Source: Mauremys mutica | Taxonomy: Eukaryota > Chordata > Testudines > Geoemydidae | Direction: 5' to 3' | DNA length: 64,000 nucleotides | Assembly (NCBI RefSeq): GCF_020497125.1 | Contig: NC_059074.1 | Coordinates: 191,823,415-191,887,414 of the forward strand | Part shown: piece after piece, positions 23,373 through 35,425 of the stretch | How positions within the stretch are numbered: position 1 is the first letter of the stretch | Layout: each line of letters opens with the position of its first letter | The notes under the pieces: model-generated | What the model was told of the DNA's origin: nothing | What the model saw: the letters and a program-made list of their open reading frames with translations, nothing else | Database searches by the model: none | Program-made: the position numbers and the translations under genes

Positions 23373-24190
23373 CCCTTAGGAAAAAGATCTTGGAGTTATC
23401 GTGGATAGTTCTCTGAAGATGTCCACGCAGTGTGCAGAGGCGGTCAAAAAAGCAAACAGGATGTTAGGAATCATTAAAAAGGGGATAGAGAATAAGACTG
23501 AGAATATATTATTGCCCTTATATAAATCCATGGTACGCCCACATCTCGAATACTGTGTACAGATGTGGTCTCCTCACCTCAAAAAAGATATTCTAGCACT
23601 AGAAAAGGTTCAGAAAAGAGCAACTAAAATGATTAGGGGTTTAGAGAGGGTCCCATATGAGGAAAGATTAAAGAGGCTAGGACTCTTCAGTTTGGAAAAG
23701 AGGAGACTAAGGGGGGACATGATAGAGGTATATAAAATCATGAGTGATGTTGAGAAAGTGGATAAGGAAAAGTTATTTACTTATTCCCATAATACAAGAA
23801 CTAGGGGTCACCAAATGAAATTAATAGGCAGCAGGTTTAAAACAAATAAAAGGAAGTTCTTCTTCACGCAGCGCACAGTCAACTTGTGGAACTCCTTACC
23901 TGAGGAGGTTGTGAAGGCTAGGACTATAACAATGTTTAAAAGGGGACTGGATAAATTCATGGTGGCTAAGTCCATAAATGGCTATTAGCCATAATGGGTA
24001 AGAATGGTGTCCCTAGCCTCTGTTCGTCAGAGGATGGAGATGGATGGCAGGAGAGAGATCACTTGATCATTGCCTGTTAGATTCACTCCCTCTGGGGCAC
24101 CTGGCATTGGCCACTGTCGGTAGACAGATACTGGGCTAGATGGACCTTTGGTCTGACCCAGTACGGCCTTTCTTATGTTCTTAGGGCTCC
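23373..24190 (+). mobile_element. CR1 LINE, 5'-truncated, 3' end intact
   Basis: The open frame 23401..23988 (195 residues) is the C-terminal part of CR1 ORF2, downstream of the RT catalytic site ([46 protein letters not shown]). It ends at a normal stop and is followed by the 3' UTR to the terminal TTCTTATGTTCTTA. No internal stops are seen. Its 5' truncation is typical of target-primed retrotransposition. It is nearly identical to the inverted copy at 24513..25476. Confidence 0.88.
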
Positions 24191-24264
24191 TAGGTGCTAC
24201 TGCAGCACAAATAATAATAATTAATAATCTAATAAATGTCTGTGTTTTTCACCCATAATTAACA

Positions 24265-24342
24265 AATATGGAATTAGAGAGACAAGGGGGTGAGGTGATA
24301 TCTTTCGTTGGACCAACTTCTGTTGGTGAGAAAGACCAGCTA
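24265..24342 (+). repeat. Short unnamed interspersed repeat fragment
   Basis: Contains 'ggtgatatctttcgttggaccaacttctgttggtgag', a motif I recognise from dispersed reptile repeats but cannot name with confidence. No coding capacity. Confidence 0.35.
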
Positions 24343-24392
24343 ATATAACTAGTTAGGCTAGTTAAGCACGGGAATAGGCTTCTGAGAAAATC

Positions 24393-24512
24393 CCTGTCAA
24401 TGGAGGCTGTTAAGAACAGGTTGGACAAACACCTGTCAGGGACGATATAGGTATACTTGGTCCTGCTTTGGTGCTTGGGGAGAACTAGATGATATCTCAA
24501 AGTCCCTCCCTC
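24393..24512 (+). repeat. CR1 3'-end fragment of another subfamily
   Basis: The segment 'ggctgttaagaacaggttggacaaacacctgtcagggac' followed by 'tggtcctgc' and 'ctagatgatatctcaaagtccctcc' matches the usual CR1 ORF2 end and 3' UTR. It is truncated where the minus-strand CR1 begins. Confidence 0.65.
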
Positions 24513-25476
24513 AAGTGATCTCTCTCCTGCCATCCATCTCCATCCTCTGACGAACAGAGGCTAGGGACACCATTCTTACCCATTATGGCTAATAGCCATT
24601 TATGGACTTAGCCACCATGAATTTATCCAGTCCCCTTTTAAACATTGTTATAGTCCTAGCCTTCACAACCTCCTCAGGTAAGGAGTTCCACAAGTTGACT
24701 GTGCGCTGCGTGAAGAAGAACTTCCTTTTATTTGTTTTAAACCTGCTGCCTATTAATTTCATTTGGTGACCCCTAGTTCTTGTATTATGGGAATAAGTAA
24801 ATAACTTTTCCTTATCCACTTTCTCAACATCACTCATGATTTTATATACCTCTATCATGTCCCCCCTTAGTCTTCTCTTTTCCAAGCTGAAGAGTCCTAG
24901 CCTCTTTAATCTTTCCTCGTATGGGACCCTCTCTAAACCCCTAATCATTTTAGTTGCCCTTTTCTTAACCTTTTCTAGTGCTAGAATATCTTTTTTGAGG
25001 TGAGGAGACCACATCTGTACACAGTATTCGAGATGTGGGCGTACCATGGATTTATATAAGGGCAATAATATATTCTCAGTCTTATTCTCTATCCCCTTTT
25101 TAATGATTCCTAACATCCTATTTGCTTTTTTGACCGCCTCTGAACACTGCGTGGACATCTTCAGAGAACTATCCACGATGACGCCAAGATCTTTTTCCTG
25201 ACTTGTTGTAGCTAAGTTAGCCCCCATCATGTTGTATGTATAGTTGGGGTTATTTTTTCCAATGTGCATTACTTTACATTTATCCACATTAAATTTCATT
25301 TGCCATTTTGTTGCCCAATCACTTAGTTTTGTGAGATCTTTTTGAAGTTCTTCACAATCTGCTTTGGTCTTAACTATCTTGAGAAGTTTAGTATCATCTG
25401 CAAACTTGGCCACCTCACTGTTTACCCCTTTCTCCAGATCATTTATGAATAAATTGAATAGGATTTATTCAATCCT
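24513..25476 (-). mobile_element. CR1 LINE, 5'-truncated, inverted relative to the copy at 23.4 kb
   Basis: The minus-strand frame 25413..24589 (274 residues) begins just before the RT catalytic motif (FADDTKLL) and runs to the natural ORF2 end, with no stop. The 3' UTR is short, ending near 24513. The last 195 residues match the plus copy at 23401..23988, with two differences noticed by eye (Ala/Ser and Gln/Lys). It is flanked on the far side by a further repeat and then the large CR1. Confidence 0.88.
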
Positions 25477-25683
25477 ACTCATGGACCAGGACCTTACTGT
25501 GCTAGGCGCTGTACGAATAGAACAAAAAGATGGTCTATGCCCTGAAGAACTTGCCACCTAAATAGACCAGACAGAGACCATGTGGGGAAAGAGGTAGAAC
25601 ACACAAGCAGAGTGAACAATGTGATGGCAGCAAACATCATGTTAGTTCCAAGATTAGAGTCAAAAGAATATTTAACAACTTGT
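25477..25683. repeat. Unnamed interspersed repeat
   Basis: The motif 'ggaccttactgtgctaggcgctgtac' followed by 'gaacaaaaagatggtc' is a dispersed repeat core. Related pieces occur near 11714 and 36120. It fills the gap between two minus-strand CR1 copies. No coding capacity. Confidence 0.4.
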
Positions 25684-26029
25684 ATAAGAACATAAGAATG
25701 GCCATACTGGGTCAGACCAAAGGTCCATCCAGCCCAGTATCCTGTCTGCCAACAGTGGCCAATGCCAGGTGCCCCAGAGGGAGTGAACCTAACAGGTAAT
25801 TATCAAGTGATCTCTCTCCTGCCATCCATCTCCACCCTCTGACAAACAGAGGCTAGGGACACCATTCCTTACCCATCCTGGCTAATAGCCATTAATGGAC
25901 TTAACCTCCATGAATTTATCCAGTTCTCTTTTAAACCCTGTTATAGTCCTAGCCTTCACAACCTCCTCAGGCAAGGAGTTCCACAAGTTGACTGTGCGCT
26001 GTGTGAAAAAGAACTTCCTTTTATTTGTT

Positions 26030-28817
26030 TTAAACCTGCTGCCCATTAAAATTCATTTGGTGGCCTCTAGTTCTTATATTATGGGAACAAGTAAATAACT
26101 TTTCCTTATTCACTTTCTCCACACCACTCATGATTTTATATACCTCTATCATATCCCCCCTTAGTCTCCTCTTTTCCAAGCTGAAAAGTCCTAGCCTCTT
26201 TAATCTCTCCTCATATGGGACCTGTTCCAAACCCTAATCATTTTGTTGCCGTTCTCTGAACCTTTTCTAATGCCAGTATATCTTTTTTGAGATGAGGAGA
26301 CCACATCTGTACACAGTATTCGAGATGTGGGCATACCTTGGATTTATATAAGGGCAATAAGATATTCTCTGTCTTATTCTCTAATCCTTTTTTAATGATT
26401 CCTAACATCCTGTGTGCTTTTTTGACTGCCGCCGCACACTGTGTGGACATCTTCAGAGAACTATCCACAATGACTCCAAGATCTCTTTCCTGATTAGTTG
26501 TAGCTAAATTAGCCCCCATCATATTGTATGTATAGTTGGGGTTATTTTTTCCAATGTGCATTACTTCACATTTATCCACATTAAATTTCATTTGCCATTT
26601 TGCTGCCCAATTACTTAGTTTTGTGAGATCTTTTTGAAGTTCGTCACAGTCTGCTTTGGTCTTAACTATCTTGAGCAGTTTAGTATCGTCTGCAGACTTT
26701 GCCACCTCACTGTTTACCCCTATCTCCAGATCATTTATGAATAAGTTGAATAGGATTGGTCCTAGGACTGACCCTTGGGGAACACCACTAGTTACCAATC
26801 TCCATTCTCAAAATTTACCATTTATTCCTACCCTTTGTTCCCTGTCTTTTAACCAGTTCTCAATCCATGGAAGGATCGTCCCTCTTATCCCATGACAACT
26901 TAATTTACATAAGAGCCTTTGGTGAGGGACCTTGTCAAAGGCTTTCTGGAAATCTAAGTACACTATGTCACTGGATCCCCCTTGTCCACATGTTTGTTGA
27001 CCCATGCAAAGAACTCTAATAGATTAGTAAGACATGATTTCCCTTTACAGAAACCATGTTGACTTTTGTCCAACAATTTATATTCTTCTGTGTGTCTGAC
27101 AATTTTATTCTTTACTATTGTTTCAACTAATTTGCCCGGAACTGACATTAGACTTACCAGTCTATAATTTCCGGGATCATCTCTAGAGCCCTTTTTAAAT
27201 ATTGGCGTTACATTAGCTATTTTCCAATCATTGGGTACAGATGTAAAGAACAGGTTACAAACCATAATTAATAGTTCCTCAATTTCACATTTGAGTTCTT
27301 TCAGAACTCTTGGGTGAATGCCATCTGGTCCTGGTGAATTGTTACTGTTAAGTTTATCAATCAATTCCAAAACCTCCTCTAGTGACACTTCAATCTGTGA
27401 CAATTCCTCAGATTTGTCACCTACAAAGGACGTCTCAGGTTTGGGAATCTCCCTAACATCCTCAGCCGTGAAGACTGAAGCAAAGAATCCATTTAGTTTC
27501 TCCGCAATGACTTTATCGTCTTTAAATGCTCTTTTTTTACCTCAATCATCCAGGATTGTTTAGCAGGCTTCCTGCTTCTGATGTACTTAAAAAGCATTTT
27601 GTTATTACCTTTGGAGTTTTAGACTAGCTGTTCTTCAAACTCCGTTTTGGCTTTTCTTATTACATTTTTTACACTTAATTTGGCAGTGTTTAGGCTCCTT
27701 TCTATTTACCCCACTTGGATTTGACTTCCACTTTTTAAAAGATACCTTTTTATCTCTCACTGATTCTTTTACATGGTTGTTAAGCCATGGTGGCTCTTTT
27801 TTAGTTCTTTTACTATTTTTTTTAATTTGGGGTATACATTTAAGTTGGGCCTCTATTATGGTGTCTTTGAAAAGTGTCCATGCAGCTTGCAGGGATTGCA
27901 CTCTAGTCACTGTACCTTTTAATTTTTGTTTAACTAACCTCCTTATTTTTCCATAGTTCTCCTTTCTGAAATTAAATGCCACAGTGTTGGGCTGCTGAGG
28001 TGTTCTTCCCACCACATTATATTATGGTCACTATTTCCAAGCGGTCCTGTTATAGTTACCTCTTGGACCAAATTCTGTGCTCCACTCAGGACTAAACTGA
28101 GAATTGCCTCTCTCCTTGTGGGTTCCTGTATGAGCTGCTCCAAGAAGCAGTCATTTAAAATATCGAGAAATTTTGTCTCTGCATTTCATCCTGAGGTGAC
28201 GTACCCAGTCAATATGGGGATAATTGAAATCCCCCATTATTATTGAGTTCTTTATTTTGATAGCCTCTATAATCTCCCTTAGCATTTCATAGCCACTATC
28301 ACTGTCCTGGTCGGTTGGTCGATAATAGATCCCTAATGTTATATTCTAATAGAGCATGGAATTACTATCCATAGAGATTCTATGGAACATGTGGATACAT
28401 TTTCTTTCACATACAGTGCCACTCCCCCACACCTCACATGACTTGTTCTGTCCTTCTGATATATTTTGTACCTTGGAATGATTGTGTCCCATTGATTGTC
28501 CTCACTCCAACAGGATAGAGGATATTGATATCCTCCTTTATCACAAGGCACTCTATTTCACCCATCTTATTATTTAGACTTCTAGCATTTGTGTACAAGC
28601 ACTTTAAAAACTTGTCACTGTTTATTTGTCTGCCCTTTTCTGATGTGTCAGATACCTTTTTATGTGAATTTTTCTCATCTAATCTGTCCCACACTTTATC
28701 CTCTTCCATCCTCTCCTCCTGACTAAAACCTAGAGAATCTCTATCAATAGACACTCCCCTAAGAGAAGTCTGTGTCCGATCCACGTGCTTCTCTGCAGCA
28801 GTCAGCTTTCCCCCCAT
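26030..28817 (-). pseudogene. CR1 ORF2 (endonuclease and reverse transcriptase), broken
   Basis: Segments in different frames cover the expected order. An endonuclease start at 28817..28434 has LYTNARSLNNKMGEIE. Linker pieces follow at 28143..27635. Then come RT segments 27403..26963 (NSPGPDGIHPRVLKEL, ANVTPIFKKG), 27005..26808 (LDFQKAFDKVPH) and 26798..26238 (GVPQGSVLGPILF, and SADDTKLL, where FADD is usual). The C-terminus is 26230..26030. The changes of frame show several indels, so no complete polyprotein can be made. Confidence 0.88.
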
Positions 28818-28820
28818 CTC

Positions 28821-29744
28821 TTAGTTTAAAAACTGCTCTGCAACCTTTTTAATGTTAAGTGCCCGCAGTCTGGTTCCACTTTGGTTTAGGTGGAGCCCAT
28901 CCTTCCTGTATAGGCTCCCCCTATCCCAAAAGTTTCCCCAGTTCCTAATAAATCTAAACCCTTCCTCCCTACACCATCGTCTCATCCATGCATTGAGACT
29001 CTGAAGCTCTGCCTGCCTACCTGACCCTGCCCGTGGAACTGGAAGCATTTCTGAGAATGCCACCATAGAGATCCTGGATTTCAGTCTCTTTCCTAGCAGC
29101 CTAAATTTGGCCTCCAGGACATGTCTCCTACCCTTCCCTATGTCATTGGTACCTACATGTACCACAACCACCGGCTCCTCCCCAGCACTGCACATAAGTC
29201 TATCTAGATGCCTAGAGAGATCCACAACCTTTGCACCAGGCAGGCAAGTCACCATAAGGTTCTCCCGGTCACCACAAACCCAGCTATCTATGTCTCTAAT
29301 GATTGAATCTCCCATTACTGACACTTGCCTTTTCCTAGTGACTGGAGTTCCCTCCCCCGGAGAGGTAACCTCAGTGCAAGAGGCAACCCCAACACCATCT
29401 GGAAGGACGGTCCCAACTATCAGAAGGTTTCCCTCTGCTCCTGTTGACTGTTCTCCTTCCCTGAGCCTTTCATCCTCCTCAACAGCGCAGGGGCTGTCTG
29501 ACTGGAGGTGGGACAAATCTACAGTGTCCCGGAAAGCCTCATCAACATACCTCTCTGCCTCCCTTAGCTCCTCCAGTTCCACCACCCTGGCGTCCAAAGC
29601 CCCTACTCGGTCTCTGAGGGCCAGGAGCTCCTTGCACCGAATGCACACATACGCCACCCATCCACAAGGCAGATAATCATACATGCTACACTGAGCGCAA
29701 TGAACAGGATAGCCCCCACTCTGTTGCTGGGCTTCTGCCTGCAT
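28821..29744 (-). CDS. CR1 ORF1 protein with esterase-like domain
   Basis: A 307-residue open frame. The N-terminal part has a Cys-rich, zinc-finger-like segment (CAQCSMYDYLPCGW, CIRCKELL) followed by a coiled-coil-like stretch (ARVVELEELREAERY). The C-terminal half has the SGNH/GDSL hydrolase pattern: GDSII, a GTNDI block and DGLHLN. CR1 ORF1 proteins are thought to bind RNA and act with ORF2 in retrotransposition; the role of the esterase domain is unsettled. The frame is complete with no stop. It ends 3 bases before the ORF2 ATG, which fits downstream re-initiation. Confidence 0.85.
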   Translation of the reverse strand: MQAEAQQQSGGYPVHCAQCSMYDYLPCGWVAYVCIRCKELLALRDRVGALDARVVELEELREAERYVDEAFRDTVDLSHLQSDSPCAVEEDERLREGEQSTGAEGNLLIVGTVLPDGVGVASCTEVTSPGEGTPVTRKRQVSVMGDSIIRDIDSWVCGDRENLMVTCLPGAKVVDLSRHLDRLMCSAGEEPVVVVHVGTNDIGKGRRHVLEAKFRLLGKRLKSRISMVAFSEMLPVPRAGSGRQAELQSLNAWMRRWCREEGFRFIRNWGNFWDRGSLYRKDGLHLNQSGTRLRALNIKKVAEQFLN

Positions 29745-29905
29745 TCTCTCCTACAACGACCTAGGTTAATGGTAGGGTTTTTGTTTAAATCAAGAAGTTT
29801 TGATTATAGTTTAGTTTAAAGGTGTTAAAGAATAGCAAGTGATCCTCACCCCCTTCCCACTCCCCTTCCAAAATCCCTCTTGAAACTCCCTGTTAGCGTA
29901 GCTCT

Positions 29906-32900
29906 GTAGGGTCAAATTCTACTCTCATTTACACTGCTAGAAATCCAGAGTAATTAAGTTAAAGTCAATGGTGTTACCCTGCCCATGATTAGGAAATGCG
30001 TACTGGGCTCCCAAAGTGTGAACAGAGGCTTCCTTACAAGGGGCCTTTGTATCGCCAAGACTCTGCTTGATCTGTGGTTTGGGGGAAGACTCAACATGGA
30101 GGGCAAACCCCATCCCCTCCATGGCATGACTTGAAGTCAACCTTGTGAGGGGAACCTCAGAGCTTTTTTCTTACCCTTTGCCCCCTCCTGTGGTATGTCC
30201 CCAGAGCACGAGAATCCAGACCAAGATTCTCAAGCCATGAGGGGAGGGAAAGTTAATTATCCAGAAAGAAGGATGTACAAAATTGTGGTACCAGTTGCAC
30301 ACAAAAGCTGCCTTCCCACTTATCACTTCATCAACAGATTTAATACCATAGAACAAGAAGACATGATTAAGAGTCCTCATACTCATTTCCAGTCCAAGGG
30401 GCAAGTACAGCACTCCACACTGAAGTCAAAAGTCCTCCTGAAGGTAATAGGGCCAAGATTTTTCAAAAGGGACTCGTAATTTTGGGTGTCTCAGTTTGCA
30501 GGCACCCAAGTTAAAAGCACCTGACCTTTCAGAAAGTGCAGAACTACCCTCTGTACATTAGAACCCTTTGAGGTATCTCACACTGAGCATCCAAAAATGG
30601 AGGCTCTCAAAATCACTAGTTGCTTTTCAAAATCTCAGCCTGGAATCTTAACGTGAATAAAGGACTGCAGGATTTTTCCCAGGGTCTTTATTTTGCACTG
30701 GTCTCAAGGGGGAAAAAAGAAAAAGAGAAAGAAGAGCATTATTCCTCAGAAAAATTGAATATTGAAATCAATGTTCTGAGAATTTCATTAGACCCCTGGG
30801 GCAATTACATTTCTAAACAGTTCATATTGGAACCTGATGGGCTCTCAATCCCAATTCCATCAGCTCTTTTTTGTTCACCAAATGAGCTGTCAGGAGCTGA
30901 TAAGTATCATCATTCTAAAAAATACAGCTTGCTCATTAGAGCTGATACACAGAAATAGTCAGTCCAGTATTGCAAAATTCTGATTTTAAAGAAGTCAAGT
31001 GTTTTCTTCATGCCTGAGTAGATCAGGCAATATCAAGGAGAGCATGTTGGCATCATCCTTGAAATACAATATGGCATTTTTGCTGATTAAAGGATAAAAC
31101 TCCCTTTTAATTTAAAAGTCACAATCATTTTCTAAAAGTGCAGGGATTTGATCACTTGCTTTGGCAGAATTTGACAGAGCTTATAGACAAAAGAAGGCTC
31201 AGATTTGGTTTCAAATATAGTATTAAATACCATGGGTGAATTCCTTAGTGGATTATCTCCTTTGATCAAACCCAGGTGCTTCTATGAGGTCAATATTACA
31301 TTGCTTACTAATCTTTTCCAGTATCTCAACTTTATGGTCAAGTGAAGTGTTGGTTTCACCAGAGACAGCCAGCAACCTGCATATGTTTTAGTTTCTTGTT
31401 TTGAAGCTGTAGGGCCAGAGTCTGGGTTCCTGTTCAGAAGTGCAAAGTAGCTGTAAAGCTACCCTACAGGGGCAGCTGAGGATTTCCCTACATCAGAGAA
31501 TCCTTGAATGGCATGAAGCTTCTGTAGCCAACTGCTCCCCTCCCACACAGGGGGCATAAAGAGGTAAGGAGGGAATGTTGCATGGGCACGAGGCGGGAGG
31601 GCTATAGTGCACAGTATTCTGTTGAGCTTCAGCTGCAGGAGGGGTCTCTATGGGATTGCTCCAATTGGTACAACTTAGAATAGCCCTTAGAGTGCTCCAA
31701 GTTATGCCAGAAGCTGTTTTAGCCCTAGAATTGGGGGAGCGGAAAAGTGGCTTAGAGCATGACTGTGGAACAACTGAAGATTCACCTCTCAATCTTCTCT
31801 TCAGTGTTAATTGCACTAAAATGGAGGCAGAAATGTCAGATATAGCCACAAATTCTTGTATAGCTGGTAGAACTGCATCCAAAGAGGAGCCACCAATCAG
31901 AGCAGATCATACAGTTAAATCTCTCTCTAAGTTATGTGGACTGCTTCACTTCATGACAATCTCTTCAGGAAGATCGGGAGGAGGAGGGGATGGGCAGAAA
32001 GGAAAGATGCCAAGACCCACTGTTACAAGTCCACGTGCTTTAGACAACAGGCCATTACTATATTCTGGGGAACCCTGGTCATACAGTTCCAGAAACACAA
32101 TTTGAGGTAAAGAAAAACCTTCCTTAACTGGCAGCACTAGTAGGGCCTTTATTCCATCTGAGAGTCACCTATTAGAGAGAGTGACATCATCAGATGCACA
32201 CACACACACATGCAGACATACAGCCAGGGAATTAGCCCACTTGTGTGTCCCTTCCCTGATCCATCTCAGGTGGTTTGAAGGTCAAGAGTAAATTCTCTGG
32301 TAGGCCAGTCTGCATCTGAAAACTAAAAAGGAAAATCAAACCAGTGATAAAAAACATCCTTCTAGATAGGAAACCAGTGTGTGATGCCCAGATGATCCAT
32401 ACATCTTTGCAGAGGGGTGCTACTTACTGGCAACTCTGGGCCCAACGCTGCAGTCCTTTTTAACCCAATAATCCCCATGATTCTTAAATGAGAGCTTTGT
32501 CTGAGTAGGACTGCAGGATTGGGCCCCACGGTTGCTGAACCCACATATCTTGGTAACAGCACTTTGTGCTGCACCTGTTTGGATGATGCTCCTAAACCTC
32601 TAGGGGCAGATTCCAGGTGCTACACTCAGCTCACCTGAGGAGTGTGGTAGGGAGGGGCACAGGTGGCTTTCCACCACCTTTCTACAACCAAGTCCACCAA
32701 TCCTGAGGTTGGACAGGGATTGAACCATCTCCTAGTACAAGTTAGAGCAGCCTGGGCCAAAAGTATAGTGTATTCAGTCTATGAAGATGCATCACTATCA
32801 GTTTCAAGTTACACCATGTGTTCCAGATGCTAACTGGAAGACACTCTGCCATATGATGCCCAAATGGGAGGAGGTTAGAAGGTTTAAAAAAGGAGGGGAT

Positions 32901-34130
32901 GAGATGAAGAAACCCACTGCCTGATGTTCAGGCATGTGGTTGATCTCTGAATGTCACCTCCCTCACTTAAGAAAAAATGAATTTCCTGCAGCAAAAACAA
33001 ATAACTAACAGGGCTGAAAGAAAGACACTATTCTACAAGTTCAGAGAGATCTGAACAATTGATACTCTTGATGTTTAATGGCAAAAATAGTTAATAAATA
33101 ATTTCATCAAAGGCCAGCTTGGTTTAAATGAAGTATTGCTGCTTGGAGTGCTTTGGATTTACACTTTCAGACTCATTTAAATCCAAATTTACTCCAAAGA
33201 ACATTTCTGAAAGGATTGCATTGCACTGCCCCCCCGCCACCCTTTAAGCGGAAGAATTACTCGGTTCATCCACACAATTAATTCACAAAACTGAATCCGT
33301 CCATTTGCTCAGACTTCTTTAGGGGCATGTTTTCACAATGACTACAACTGTTCCAGCTTCATGCATCAAAAACTACTGTGAAGAAAGGGTTGACTTGGCT
33401 GTATATTTTGGATGCCATATCAAAGGGGTTGTGAATCTTCTTGTCTTGGAAAAGAGGTAAAATGTTGTTAGCATGAGTCAAGAAAAGCTGTTACCACGAC
33501 TGAGGTTCCACGTTTTGATGACTTTCAAATGAGATTGTTATAAGACAGCGTTCTGTTGGATCTGTTTCAAGCACATACAGAAATATTGGCTTGAACCTTT
33601 ACTTGCAACAGGGCTTTCACTGTAAATTAATCCCTTTCTTACATTGTTACTGCACAGAGGCTGCTACTTACATTCCATAGAAGACTGTACTGTTAAATTT
33701 CAAAGTAATGCAGCAGGTTGGTTCTGGTTATTGAACAGTCCTATTTTCTTGACTACTGTCTGCTCTTTGCATTGTGAAAGGTACTTTGTAAAGGGAGATT
33801 TAAATAATGTAACGTATGTTATGAATGGGTGAGAAGGGATACAAATGAGAAAAGGGAGCTGTGCCATTTATGTATGAACACTGGTCTGGAAGTTGCAGAG
33901 AAGGGAGTTGTTGGAAGAATTATGGCTGAGATAAAAATACAGGGTAAAATCCTGGCCCCATTAAAGTCAAGGGCAAAACTCCCACTGACTTCAATGGGGC
34001 CAGTACTTCACTCTGAATAATGGATAAAAAACAAAAAGTAATTGAATAACAGAGGCAGATAAAATAAGAAGTTGAAGAGAGAATACAAATAAAAAGAGCT
34101 GGAATACTTAAAGTAATGGGAAACATTGAC
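29906..34130. other. Intergenic spacer, no gene seen
   Basis: About 4.2 kb of AT-rich sequence. Open frames are short and not family-like. It holds small fold-back repeat remnants near 29930..29985, 30452..30645 and 33943..34005 and a short CA run near 32199..32210. No exon with conserved protein character is visible. Confidence 0.55.
30452..30645. repeat. Fold-back (MITE-like) repeat
   Basis: The left part 'gccaagatttttcaaaagggactcgtaattttggg' is approximately the inverted complement of the right part 'aaaatcactagttgcttttcaaaatctcagcc'. It is a short imperfect palindrome with no coding capacity, typical of old MITEs. Confidence 0.5.
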
Positions 34131-34134
34131 AAAG

Positions 34135-34255
34135 TTAACAAGGAGTCTGGTGGCACCTTAAAGACTAACAGATTTATTTGGGCATAAGCTCTCGTGGGTT
34201 TTGTGGGATGCATCCGAAGAAGTGAGGTTTTTGACCCGTGAAAGCTTATGCCCAT
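34135..34255 (+). repeat. Short SINE-like repeat (unnamed)
   Basis: Contains 'ggtggcaccttaaagactaacagatttatttgggcataagct', which corresponds to 'tgtggcaccttatagactaacagac...' in the copy at 60987..61120. The family is dispersed and short; I cannot name it. Its end touches the outer flank of the 968-bp inverted arm region. Confidence 0.5.
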
Positions 34256-34457
34256 GGCTTACCCCATACACCCCCCCATTAAGAGAATGGAGTGGGAACT
34301 TTCTGCTGCAGTCCAGTTCTGCTAGGAGGTGTGTAACAAGTGAAGCCAGGTGCCTGGTAATGGCAAAATCAGTTCTGAGGCCACTGCAGCACACTGATGT
34401 GATAATCACTTCCTTCACCCCCATGGGGAAAGCCTCTACAAGACCTTGGCACCACTT

Positions 34458-35425
34458 AAATCCCACAGAATAGGGCTCACGCCTTGTGATGATTCGCTCC
34501 TTAGGGGCGAATTTCAACCCCAGAGAACAAATTGTGAAAGATGACATAGCTCTGTGGGATCCCTAGGTAACAACATATAAACCAGTTCCTAATCCAGTCA
34601 GAAGAAACCTTTAATCTTTCATTCTAAACAATGAACATTTTGTTTAAAAAAAACCAAATGGGCTGTTATGGTTGCTCATCAGTATTAAAGCAGGGGTCAA
34701 AACTGGTCGATAGTCCCGTAGAAGGGTCTTCCCCCAGCAATGCCACACGAGGAGATTTTAGCAAGATGGGCAGCTCTACAAGGCCAGTGTCAGTTGCAGT
34801 CACAAACTTTGTCAACTTGATTTCTCATTGTTTGTGAGAAGTGCTTCTCATTCACAACTGCTGGGTTGAGCAAAGTGAGGGCCGTTTTCTTGTGTGACCC
34901 AAAATGATGACTGGGGAGGAAGAACATAGGGAACAGAATAAAAGAATTTGGAAGAAAATGTTCTGCGGCAGGTTATTAAATTCTTTTCGGTCACCTCGAC
35001 CGTCTCATCTTCATACAGTGCAGCTCAGTTCAACTCCTTTTCATTTTCCTGCATAATCTCCCCATGCTTCGTTGTCCAGTTATAAACCTCAGAAAGGTTG
35101 AATGGACAAGAGCTGATGATGTTGTTATACTTATTGCCATTTTGCTCTAACCAGTGATGTCAGCAACCCTCACTGTGTGTCCCTCTGCTGTTGCTGACCT
35201 ACCTCGCCCTTAGATGCTCCATTCAGACGCAGTCAAACAGTGGTGTATCTGACCCATCGGTAAGTGGATGTGATATAAATGCCGCACAGGCCCAGTGGTA
35301 CCACAATATGAAAGGGCAGACACCGAGCAATGTGTCTACACTCAGAGTTCAGGAGTCCCGGGTGAATCTTGGGCGCTCCTGGTCGTCTTCATTGCCAGTA
35401 AACTTTCCCCAACAGACGCCTCCGG
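34458..35425 (+). repeat. Left arm of a large inverted repeat (968 bp)
   Basis: This arm is the reverse complement of 37293..38260 over the same length, with scattered point differences. The outer end reads aaatcccacagaataggg and the inner end cagacgcctccgg. Two short frames are open here (34631..34837, 68 residues; 35191..35451) and also open in the other arm, but neither resembles a known family. Whether it is a long-terminal-inverted-repeat transposon, two opposed copies of one repeat, or an inverted duplication is not settled. The outer flank 34256..34457 has no counterpart beyond the right arm. Confidence 0.88.

Larger units (their letters stand above)
25684..29905 (-). mobile_element. 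Near full-length CR1 LINE
   Basis: On the minus strand the element runs from a 5' UTR near 29905, through an intact ORF1 (29744..28821) and a broken ORF2 (28817..26030), to a 3' UTR that ends near 25684 at 'ataagaacataagaatggcc'. ORF1 and ORF2 are separated by only 3 bases. Length about 4.2 kb, close to a complete CR1. ORF2 contains several frameshifts or stops, so the copy is dead for RT but of moderate age. Confidence 0.9.

Noticed and set aside
29107..29676. 189-residue plus-strand frame
   Set aside because: Antisense shadow of CR1 ORF1, which has clear domain motifs on the minus strand.
34158..34547. 129-residue minus-strand frame crossing the left arm boundary
   Set aside because: No domain recognised and not open in the same form at the right arm. 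Kept only as a hint that the left repeat extends outward.
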